This document shows, piece by piece, positions 1 through 6,715 of a stretch of DNA of 10,169 bases. The number at the start of each line of letters is the position of its first letter. The first letter of the stretch is position 1. A program made the position numbers and the translations under genes. The notes beneath the pieces are model-generated. The model was given only the letters and a program-made list of their open reading frames with translations. It had not been told where the DNA came from and ran no database searches. The DNA is from Chloroflexota bacterium. GTDB taxonomy: Bacteria; Chloroflexota; Anaerolineae; Aggregatilineales; UBA2796. The stretch spans positions 1 through 10,169 of the forward strand of contig JAGHYP010000081.1 in NCBI GenBank assembly GCA_017743585.1, in the 5' to 3' direction.

Positions 1-19
1 AGATGTGTATAAGAGACAG
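1..19 (+). other. Sequencing-library transposase mosaic end (Nextera adapter), not genome
   Basis: The first 19 bases, AGATGTGTATAAGAGACAG, are exactly the Tn5 mosaic-end adapter used in tagmentation libraries. Read in frame with the following gene they give the well-known artefact peptide MCIRDR. They should be trimmed. The sequence from about base 20 is genomic, and the join marks where a read or contig ended. The ATG at 3-5 therefore lies in the adapter and is not a start codon. Confidence 0.97.
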
Positions 20-416
20 GGTTTGGGTGGTCGGCTCGACGCGCCCGAGCTTGCAAGTGGACGTCTGCTCCAAGTGTCATCCGTTCTACACAGGCGAGCA
101 GCGCATTGTGGACACAGAAGGTCGCGTGGATCGTTTCATGAAGCGCCTTGAGACACGCGCTGCGCGCGCCCAAGAGGTTGCCGCTAAGACGGTCGGCTCA
201 CCTGAGTTTTTGCTCTCAGGGCTGGGCTTGAGCAAGGAACATGCTGAGCTGCTAGCAGCCAACGGCTTGGTCACAGCAGGCGATTTCATCAGACGGCTGC
301 AAGAGGCAGGCGATGAAGGTGTGTTAGCCATTCGCGGCGTCGGGCGCAAGCTGCTGACCGATATCAAGAAGAAGCTACGCCAAAAAGGCTATGAGCTGCC
401 CGCTGCGCAGGATTGA
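20..416 (+). CDS. rpmE: 50S ribosomal protein L31, 5'-truncated, with C-terminal RNAP-alpha-CTD-like helix-hairpin-helix extension
   Basis: L31 is a small protein of the large ribosomal subunit that bridges to the 30S head. The first complete genomic codon is at 21. Visible L31 features, counting from there, are GSTRP (5-9), VCSKCHPFYTG (15-25, the second zinc CxxC pair) and DTEGRVDRF (31-39). The N-terminal 20 or so residues, with any first Cys pair, are lost at the contig edge. Typical L31 ends near residue 43 of this numbering, but here the frame runs on for nearly 90 residues. A charged linker leads into LSGLGLSKEHAELL, then GDFIRR and VLAIRGVGRKLLTDIKKKL (about 63-120). This matches the fold pattern of the RNA polymerase alpha C-terminal domain. 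Positions equivalent to the E. coli alpha DNA contacts R265 and N268 appear to be Glu, so UP-element binding is doubtful. An rpmE-tdk order is common in bacteria. L31 identity is certain; the role of the extension is unknown. Confidence 0.9.
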
Positions 417-444
417 TCGTTCACAGGCGACCTCACTCACGACA

Positions 445-472
445 GGGCAGGCGCGTTTCCCTGCCCATTTTT
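445..472 (+). terminator. Intrinsic terminator or attenuator after rpmE
   Basis: A 7-bp GC-rich stem (GGGCAGG at 445-451, CCTGCCC at 460-466) with an 8-base loop is followed by ATTTTT (467-472) on the + strand. It lies 28 bases after the rpmE stop and 21 bases before tdk. I see no convincing promoter between it and tdk, so partial readthrough may supply tdk with transcript. Confidence 0.65.
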
Positions 473-493
473 GCGCCCTGAAAGGATCTTTTG

Positions 494-1063
494 ATGAGCC
501 ATCATCGCGGGCGGATTGAAGTGATCTGCGGCTGCATGTTCAGCGGCAAGACGGAGGAGCTCATTCGCCGCGTGCGCCGCGCTCAAATCGCCCGTCAACA
601 AGTTCAGGTCTTCAAGCCGATCATTGATACGCGCTACGGCTTGACGCGCATCACATCGCACAACGGGCAGGATTTCGAAGCGTTGCCGTGCGCAGATAGC
701 GCTGAGATCGCGGCGCGGCTCGCCCCCGAGACCACAGTAGTGGCCGTGGATGAAGCGCAGTTCTTCGATCGCGGCATTGTGGCACTGAGCGAGCAGCTTG
801 CCAATCGCGGCGTGCGTGTGATCATCGCCGGCCTCGACCTAGACTTTCGGGCTGAGCCGTTCGGCGCCATGCCCGACCTGATGTGCATAGCTGAGGAAGT
901 GACCAAGTTGCACGCTATCTGCATGGTGTGCGGCGAGCCTGCGACGCGCTCGCAGCGCCTTGTGAACGGCATGCCTGCGCGCTACGACGATCCGATCATC
1001 TTGATCGGCGCGCAGGAGCGCTATGAGGCGCGCTGCCGTCGCCATCACGTTGTGCTGCGGTGA
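494..1063 (+). CDS. tdk: Thymidine kinase (type II, zinc-containing)
   Basis: Phosphorylates thymidine to dTMP with ATP in the cytoplasmic nucleotide-salvage pathway. The 189-residue protein has the usual length and the full motif set: P-loop GCMFSGKT (13-20), FKPIIDTRYG (40-49), the Walker-B-like DEAQFF (86-91, with the catalytic Glu), GLDLDF (113-118), and a zinc site made of CMVC (143-146) plus the C-terminal CRRHH (181-185). A TTG precedes the ATG at 494 directly and in frame. I chose the ATG because AAAGGA lies about 8 bases upstream. The next gene starts 3 bases after the stop, so the two are probably co-translated. Tdk identity is not in doubt. Confidence 0.97.
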   Translation: MSHHRGRIEVICGCMFSGKTEELIRRVRRAQIARQQVQVFKPIIDTRYGLTRITSHNGQDFEALPCADSAEIAARLAPETTVVAVDEAQFFDRGIVALSEQLANRGVRVIIAGLDLDFRAEPFGAMPDLMCIAEEVTKLHAICMVCGEPATRSQRLVNGMPARYDDPIILIGAQERYEARCRRHHVVLR

Positions 1064-1066
1064 GCG

Positions 1067-1402
1067 ATGAACTTCAACGAACGCGTTTACGCCTTGGTGC
1101 GGCGCATTCCGCGCGGCAAAGTGCTGACCTATGGTCGTGTGGCGGCGCTTCTGGGCGTGCCGCGCGGCGCTCGCGTAGTTGGCTGGGCGTTGCACGGCGC
1201 GCCTGCTGACGTGCCGTGGCATCGCGTCGTGAACGCCAAAGGTTGCATCAGCACGCGCTGCCCTGAGCATCCGCCGCAACTGCAGCGCGCCCTGCTGGTA
1301 GCCGAAGGCGTGCGCTTCAAAGCGGACGACTCATTCGAAATCGCCGATTTCCCTGAAGTACTGTGGCTGCTGACGCCTGAGGAATTGGCGGCGCTGCCCT
1401 GA
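1067..1402 (+). CDS. atl: Alkyltransferase-like protein (ATL), MGMT-fold DNA-damage sensor lacking the catalytic cysteine
   Basis: This 111-residue protein is the single DNA-binding domain of the O6-alkylguanine-DNA alkyltransferase family. It shows IPRGKVLTYGRVA (14-26, with the conserved Tyr22), RVVGWAL (36-42, with the Arg finger) and the active-site motif PWHRV (50-54). True MGMT/Ogt enzymes have PCHRV. Trp51 replaces the methyl-accepting Cys, as in E. coli YbaZ and other ATLs. By family knowledge such proteins bind O6-alkylguanine, flip it out and bend DNA to recruit nucleotide excision repair, without dealkylating it. The start ATG lies 3 bases after tdk with no strong ribosome-binding site, which suggests translational coupling. 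Whether it acts in NER in this organism is inferred from the family. Confidence 0.93.
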   Translation: MNFNERVYALVRRIPRGKVLTYGRVAALLGVPRGARVVGWALHGAPADVPWHRVVNAKGCISTRCPEHPPQLQRALLVAEGVRFKADDSFEIADFPEVLWLLTPEELAALP

Positions 1403-1410
1403 GCACAAAA

Positions 1411-1436
1411 AATCCCTCTCCGCGCGGAGAGGGATT
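1411..1436 (-). terminator. Perfect palindromic terminator of groEL, possibly bidirectional
   Basis: A fully self-complementary 26-base palindrome has arms AATCCCTCTCC (1411-1421) and GGAGAGGGATT (1426-1436) around GCGC. On the - strand it is followed by a run of six T (complement of 1407-1412), giving a classic intrinsic terminator 24 bases past the groEL stop. On the + strand, after atl, the T tail is poor (TTGCTG), so termination in that direction is likely weaker. Confidence 0.88.
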
Positions 1437-1459
1437 GCTGCCAGAGTGGACTAGGCGGC

Positions 1460-3094
<1,635 letters not shown>

Positions 3095-3129
3095 AGCTTA
3101 GTTCCTTTCTGACCTGCTCTCGAAGTTGA

Positions 3130-3426
3130 TCAGTCGACGATAACAGCGAGAATGTCGCTCTCCTTGAGGATCAGCAGCTTCTTGCCGTCAATTTTGACCT
3201 CAGTGCCGGCGTACTTGGCGTACAGCACCTTGTCATCAACCTTGACGTCCATCGGGATCAGCTTGCCATCTTCGTCGCGACGACCCTGACCGACCGCCAG
3301 AATCCTGCCCTGCTGTGGCTTCTCCTTCGCTGTCTCAGGCAGCAGAATGCCTCCAGCGGTCATCTCCTCGCTCTCTATCGGCTCGACTACAACACGATCC
3401 GCGAGCGGACGCAATTTGAGCGCCAT
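3130..3426 (-). CDS. groES: 10 kDa co-chaperonin GroES
   Basis: Heptameric lid of the GroEL chamber. The 98-residue protein begins MALKLRPLADRVVVEP and contains the mobile loop (about 19-37) with the GroEL-contacting GGILLP (25-30). It then has GRILAVGQG and the C-terminal ILKESDILAVI, all typical. The frame is open further upstream to an ATG at 3480. I chose 3426 because a strong GGAGGAGA (complement of 3432-3439) precedes it, the family N-terminus fits, and the upstream ATG falls inside the CIRCE operator. It is the first gene of groES-groEL, with a leader of about 74 bases from the predicted transcription start. Confidence 0.98.
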   Translation of the reverse strand: MALKLRPLADRVVVEPIESEEMTAGGILLPETAKEKPQQGRILAVGQGRRDEDGKLIPMDVKVDDKVLYAKYAGTEVKIDGKKLLILKESDILAVIVD

Positions 3427-3467
3427 AAATCTCTCCTCCAGAGCTCGTGTGCATGTGAAGATGCTCT

Positions 3468-3494
3468 TTAGCACTCTCATGGGTGGAGTGCTAA
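3468..3494 (-). promoter_or_regulatory. CIRCE operator 1 (perfect), HrcA binding site
   Basis: TTAGCACTC (3468-3476), nine bases, then GAGTGCTAA (3486-3494) is the exact CIRCE consensus. It begins about 6 bases downstream of the predicted groESL transcription start. HrcA binding here would block the promoter until heat stress inactivates the repressor. The site also lies in the transcribed leader, where CIRCE hairpins are known to affect mRNA stability. Confidence 0.97.
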
Positions 3495-3506
3495 AAACCG
3501 CGCATA

Positions 3507-3535
3507 AATATATGCAGGTCAGGAAAGCGTGTCAA
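3507..3535 (-). promoter_or_regulatory. groES-groEL promoter, sigma-70 type
   Basis: Reading the - strand: TTGACA (complement of 3530-3535, perfect -35), a 17-base spacer, then TATATT (complement of 3507-3512, 5 of 6 for -10). The predicted start is near 3500. The promoter sits between the two CIRCE elements, as expected for a housekeeping promoter repressed at normal temperature. Confidence 0.88.
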
Positions 3536-3543
3536 GGGGAATT

Positions 3544-3570
3544 TTAGCAGTCTCCGTTAGAGAGTGCTAA
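3544..3570 (-). promoter_or_regulatory. CIRCE operator 2 (one mismatch), upstream of the groESL -35 box
   Basis: TTAGCAGTC (3544-3552), nine bases, then GAGTGCTAA (3562-3570) differs from CIRCE at one base in one arm. It lies 8 bases upstream of the -35 box and 76 bases centre-to-centre from operator 1. Its right arm contains the TAG stop (3567-3569) of the upstream M20 peptidase gene, so the operator reaches into that coding region. Confidence 0.88.
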
Positions 3571-4838
3571 AAATTTTGTCGAACAAATGAACTAAAGCTA
3601 TCCTCAGGCAGGTGCGCTGCCGCGCCGATCAGCAAAATGAGCTGCCAGATGCCGTCCACGATAGGCGCAACCTCGATGAATTCATCCTCACGATGCGCGT
3701 TGCCGCCGCGCGTGATGCCAATGGTGACCGCTGGCAAACCGTGCGCCAAGAGGGCGTTGGCATCCGTGCTGCCATGTTCAAGGATTGGCGGAATGCCGAG
3801 ATAAGCAAGCGTCTCTTGGGCTAGCTGCGCCAGCGGATGATCGCGCGGAAGGCTGCCCGCAGGGCGTTCGCCAACAGTGGTCACTTCAAAGCGCACGCCG
3901 TTGGTGCGATTCAGCTCGATAAGGTTGAGGATGCTGCGCTCAAGGGCTGCCAAACCTTCGCGAGTCTCAGAGCGCAGATCGAGCAAAAGCGCAGCTTCGG
4001 AAGCGATAGTGTTCACTGAGCGCCCGCCTTCGATCACGCCGATATTGTACGTGGTGCGCGGCGTCTCAGGCGGATGCAGCGCAGCGATCTGCGCGCCAAG
4101 GCGCATCAGATGATGAATGGCGCTAGGACGGCCGAAGTGCAGCCAACTGTGCCCGCCTTCGGTGTGACAAGCAATGCGCAGGCGCTTGACAGCGATTCCG
4201 CCAATGTAGACATGACCCAGCGCCATGCCTTCGATCACGATAGCGCATCCCAGCCGCTCGCTCAGGCGCGCATAGACGGCGCGAATGCCTTCAAGGTTGC
4301 CCAAGCCTTCCTCGCGGCTGTTCGCCACGAACCAAATATCGGCAGGCAAGCGGACCTGACTTCGGGCAAGCAGCTCGGCAGTTGCTATGAGCGCCGCCAC
4401 GCCCAAGCTGTTATCGCCAATGCCTGCGCCGCAGATCACGTCGTCGCCCTGCCTGACGCATAGCGACGTCTGACGGCTGAACACAGTGTCGGTGTGCGCG
4501 CTGACCAACACAGCGGGACGCGCCGAGTCGCTGCCGCGCAGGCAGGCGTAAACATTGTGCAGATCGTCAACGGCAAGGCTGTTCGGATCGAGAGCGGGCA
4601 ACGCCGAAAGGCGCGCCTGCACATAGGCAGCGCGCTGCGCTTCTTCAAAGGTTGGCGCTGCGATCTGCTGAATGGCGACCGCCTCAGCGATGATCCGCGC
4701 GCGCTGCGCTTGCAAAGCGGCACGCAAGGCGCTGAAGGCAGGCGTCGCCGCCAGCTGAGCCACCTTGCTCAAGCGTGACCCCAGAGCGCGCGGGCGCAAG
4801 AGGCGGCGATCAAGCTTTTCGCGTAGCGGCGAGCGCAT
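3567..4838 (-). CDS. M20-family zinc metallopeptidase (PepT / ArgE / carboxypeptidase type)
   Basis: Co-catalytic two-zinc cytosolic hydrolase that cleaves peptides or N-acyl amino acids; the substrate cannot be told from sequence. The 423-residue protein has the complete M20 site: SAHTDTV (113-119, His115 and Asp117), GAGIGDNS (137-144, bridging Asp142), NSREEGLGN (173-181, catalytic Glu176 and metal Glu177), IEG (202-204, Glu203), and the C-terminal His382 in GGNAHREDE. HTEGGHSW (225-232) and the following 100 residues form the dimerisation domain, and STDAN (357-361) is the usual C-terminal motif. There is no signal peptide. The ATG at 4838 overlaps the end of rpsT by 29 bases and lacks a clear ribosome-binding site. 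Coupling to rpsT, or a start up to about 25 codons later, is possible. The stop lies within CIRCE operator 2. Confidence 0.9.
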   Translation of the reverse strand: MRSPLREKLDRRLLRPRALGSRLSKVAQLAATPAFSALRAALQAQRARIIAEAVAIQQIAAPTFEEAQRAAYVQARLSALPALDPNSLAVDDLHNVYACLRGSDSARPAVLVSAHTDTVFSRQTSLCVRQGDDVICGAGIGDNSLGVAALIATAELLARSQVRLPADIWFVANSREEGLGNLEGIRAVYARLSERLGCAIVIEGMALGHVYIGGIAVKRLRIACHTEGGHSWLHFGRPSAIHHLMRLGAQIAALHPPETPRTTYNIGVIEGGRSVNTIASEAALLLDLRSETREGLAALERSILNLIELNRTNGVRFEVTTVGERPAGSLPRDHPLAQLAQETLAYLGIPPILEHGSTDANALLAHGLPAVTIGITRGGNAHREDEFIEVAPIVDGIWQLILLIGAAAHLPEDSFSSFVRQNF

Positions 4839-5088
4839 TCAGGCGCGCCATCAAGCGGCTCTTGCGACGTGCCGCATTGTTGCGGTGCAACGCGCCACTG
4901 CGCACGGCTTTATCGAGCGCACGAATGGCAGCTCGAACCGCTTGACACGCTGCTTCGTAGTCGCCGCTGGCGATGATATCGCGCGCTTGGCGCAGCTCAG
5001 TGCGCACGCGGCTGATATGCAGCCGATTCTCAAGACGGCGGCGCTTGTTAACGCGAATCCGCTTCAAAGCGGATTTATGATTAGCCAA
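4810..5088 (-). CDS. rpsT: 30S ribosomal protein S20
   Basis: Basic helical protein that binds 16S rRNA and helps assemble the 30S subunit. The 92-residue product begins MANHKSALKRIRVNKRRRLENR and continues with the typical S20 helices, rich in Arg and Lys, including LDKAVRSGALHRNNAARRKSR (split here as LDKAVRSGALH and RNNAARRKSR). The start codon is TTG (complement of 5086-5088), chosen because the family N-terminus matches exactly and GAGGGG lies about 9 bases upstream. The nearest upstream ATG is out of frame. E. coli rpsT also starts with UUG, where it takes part in autoregulation. A strong promoter precedes it, and the M20 gene overlaps its 3' end. Confidence 0.97.
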   Translation of the reverse strand: MANHKSALKRIRVNKRRRLENRLHISRVRTELRQARDIIASGDYEAACQAVRAAIRALDKAVRSGALHRNNAARRKSRLMARLNALAATRKA

Positions 5089-5116
5089 TGCGTTTTACCC
5101 CTCAGCTGAGCCATTG
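5086..5116 (-). promoter_or_regulatory. Possible rpsT leader hairpin around the SD and TTG start
   Basis: In the mRNA sense, CAATG (complement of 5112-5116) can pair with CATTG (complement of 5086-5090), which contains the TTG start codon. The GAGGGG ribosome-binding site would lie in the loop. The stem is only 5 bp plus one wobble pair, so this is a weak candidate for translational control and not a demonstrated structure. Confidence 0.3.
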
Positions 5117-5151
5117 AATATGAGCGACTGAACAGCGGTTTTGGCGGCAGC

Positions 5152-5180
5152 ATTGTAGCAAAAAGGCAGCGCCTTGTCTA
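5152..5180 (-). promoter_or_regulatory. rpsT promoter, sigma-70 type with extended -10
   Basis: On the - strand: TAGACA (complement of 5175-5180, 5 of 6 for -35), a 17-base spacer ending in TGC, then TACAAT (complement of 5152-5157, 5 of 6 for -10). The TG one base before the -10 makes it an extended -10. The predicted start near 5145 gives a leader of about 57 bases. This is the strength expected for a ribosomal protein gene. Confidence 0.82.
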
Positions 5181-5195
5181 GAGAGACGCGCTCAG

Positions 5196-5468
5196 CTACT
5201 GATGACAGACGCGCTGGCGGACGTGCGCTATTTCGCCGCGGCGCGCCGCTCGAATCTCAGAGCGCAAGAGCGCCAGCACGGCAATCACCTCGCCGTTGAG
5301 CGCTGTGAATTCAACTTCATAAGGCTGATCGCCCCTCGGCTCAGCGATCAAGATGCCCACATCGCCTGCACGCAGGCCATACTCCGGCACGTCTACATTC
5401 AACACCACATAGTCCAGCTCGTGCAACGGCGCGCGCCGCAAATCCACTGTGATCACATTCCCTCTCAT
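5196..5468 (-). CDS. DUF4926 domain-containing small protein
   Basis: A 90-residue protein of unknown function. The core HELDYVVLNVDVPEYGLRAG (about 16-35), DVGILI, then PYEVEFTALNGEVIAVLAL (about 49-67) matches the DUF4926 pattern: a small beta-rich module seen widely in Chloroflexota and Cyanobacteria, sometimes beside toxin-antitoxin-like genes. No partner gene of that sort is visible here. I chose the ATG at 5468 over a TTG at 5483 because GGAGG lies about 8 bases upstream of the ATG. The C-terminus is basic (RAARRGE, RQR). It is transcribed away from the M24 gene, and rpsT follows it with its own promoter. Family assignment is from recognition of the pattern; no function can be given. 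Confidence 0.8.
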   Translation of the reverse strand: MRGNVITVDLRRAPLHELDYVVLNVDVPEYGLRAGDVGILIAEPRGDQPYEVEFTALNGEVIAVLALLRSEIRAARRGEIAHVRQRVCHQ

Positions 5469-5513
5469 CCCCACACCCTCCAAGCTGCCTTGTCTCTACC
5501 GCAGCGCAGTCTT

Positions 5514-5541
5514 TTGACATTCAGCGCCTACATTGTAGAAT
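5514..5541 (+). promoter_or_regulatory. Promoter of the M24-GT4-fabD operon
   Basis: TTGACA (5514-5519, perfect -35), a 16-base spacer, then TAGAAT (5536-5541, 5 of 6 for -10). The predicted start near 5548 leaves a leader of about 43 bases before the ATG at 5591. Its -10 box shares two bases with the opposite-strand -10 box. Confidence 0.75.
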
Positions 5542-5561
5542 CAATCGCGGCAAGTTTGCAA
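5532..5561 (-). promoter_or_regulatory. Probable divergent promoter of the DUF4926 gene
   Basis: On the - strand: TTGCAA (complement of 5556-5561, 4 of 6 for -35), an 18-base spacer, then TACAAT (complement of 5532-5537, 5 of 6 for -10). The predicted start is near 5525. The weak -35 makes this less certain than its + strand partner. The two promoters overlap, so polymerase could occupy only one at a time. Confidence 0.5.
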
Positions 5562-5590
5562 AAATTGCTGCTTACAAAAGGTAAAACATC

Positions 5591-6697
5591 ATGCAAACAT
5601 TGGACGAGCGCGCCGCTGAAGTCTCGGCAAAACTGGCACAACTGCGCCGGCGTATGGATGCGCACGGTGTCGAGGCGCTTGAGATACGCCAGACGGCGAA
5701 TCTGGCGTGGCTGACGGCTGGAGTGGCAACTTATGTCAATATCGCCAGTGAGACCAGCCCTGTGCGCGCGCTGATCACGCCTGGGCGCGCCTATCTGCTC
5801 ACCGACTCAATCGAAGCGCCACGCCTAGCGCAAGAAGCGCAGGTGGAAGCGCTCGGCTTTGCGTTGGTCGCTGAGACATGGCATGCGCGCGGCGATCTGG
5901 TGCAGCGCGTGGCAGGCGGCTTGCGACTTGGACAAGATGGCGAAGGCAGTGGCGTGAACCTCGCCGCTGAGCTGCAACAGCTGCGCAGCACACTGCTGCC
6001 CAGCGAGATCGCGCGCTTGCGCGTCAATAGCCGCCTTGCTGCCGAAGCGATGCACGAGGCGATTCGCACTGTGCAGATCGGTCAGAGCGAGCATGAGGCC
6101 GCGGCGCGCCTTGCCGCTGAGACGTACGAGCGCGGCGGCGTGCCAGTGGTCGTGCTGGTTGCCAGCGACGAGCGGATCGCCAATTACCGTCATCCGCTGC
6201 CGACCGATAAGCCGATTGAGCGCTACGCCATGCTGGTGCTGTGCTTCCGCAAAGACGGCTTGGTCATCTCGTTGACGCGCCTTGTGCATTTCGGCAGGCT
6301 GCCCAGCGACCTGCAGCGCAAGGCGGAAGCCTGCGCGCGTGTGGATGCGCGCCTGATACTTGGCACGCGAGCGGGGCGCACGCTGAGCGACCTCTTCGCC
6401 ATCGCGCGCGACGCCTACGCCGATGAAGGCTATCCTGAGGCGATTGACGAGCATCATCAAGGCGGCAGCGCCGGCTACGCCGTGCGCGAGGTCATCGCGC
6501 GCCCTGACGCACATACGCCAATCGCCGTCAATCAGATGTTCGCTTGGAATCCGTCCATTCGCGGCGTCAAAAGCGAAGATAGTATCTTGCTCACTGAGAA
6601 CGGCGTCGAAATCTTGACGGCGATGGAAGGCTTCCCAACCCTATCGGTCTCGATAGACGGTCAGGCGATAGCGCGTCCCGCTATTCTTGAGGTGTAG
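5591..6697 (+). CDS. M24 (creatinase/aminopeptidase P-fold) protein with degenerate metal site
   Basis: A 368-residue protein with the two-domain layout of Xaa-Pro peptidases: an N-terminal creatinase-like domain (about 10-135) and a C-terminal pita-bread domain (about 138-365, opening with PSEIARLRVNSRLAAEAMHE, PSE at 137-139). The substrate-pocket motif YRHPLP (199-204) is kept. Active M24 enzymes bind two metals with Asp, Asp, His, Glu and Glu. Here the first Asp region reads LVLCFRKDGL, the second reads ISLTR in place of SDITR, and the usual Glu of the EP motif is Asn320 (AWNP). Only His288 or His289 and Glu329 remain recognisable. Normal metal-dependent peptidase activity is therefore doubtful. 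AAGG lies 9 bases before the ATG. It heads the operon-like run with the GT4 gene 18 bases downstream. The fold is confident; the function is unknown. Confidence 0.85.
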   Translation: MQTLDERAAEVSAKLAQLRRRMDAHGVEALEIRQTANLAWLTAGVATYVNIASETSPVRALITPGRAYLLTDSIEAPRLAQEAQVEALGFALVAETWHARGDLVQRVAGGLRLGQDGEGSGVNLAAELQQLRSTLLPSEIARLRVNSRLAAEAMHEAIRTVQIGQSEHEAAARLAAETYERGGVPVVVLVASDERIANYRHPLPTDKPIERYAMLVLCFRKDGLVISLTRLVHFGRLPSDLQRKAEACARVDARLILGTRAGRTLSDLFAIARDAYADEGYPEAIDEHHQGGSAGYAVREVIARPDAHTPIAVNQMFAWNPSIRGVKSEDSILLTENGVEILTAMEGFPTLSVSIDGQAIARPAILEV

Positions 6698-6710
6698 GTT
6701 AGGTGTAGGT
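6690..6710 (+). repeat. Short tandem duplication across the M24 stop codon
   Basis: AGGTGTAGGT occurs at 6690-6699 and again at 6701-6710, separated by one T. The first copy contains the M24 stop codon (TAG, 6695-6697). The second supplies the AGG that probably acts as ribosome-binding site for the GTG start at 6716. It looks like a small slippage duplication that created a spacer and ribosome-binding site. Confidence 0.8.
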
Positions 6711-6715
6711 CGCAG

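Noticed and set aside
3427..3480. N-terminal extension of groES to an upstream ATG
   Set aside because: The 18 extra residues match no GroES, the ATG lies in the CIRCE spacer, and a strong ribosome-binding site serves the internal ATG.
5825..6514. - strand open frame (229 codons) opposite the M24 gene
   Set aside because: It is antisense to a recognisable M24-fold gene, has no ribosome-binding site and no recognisable motif.
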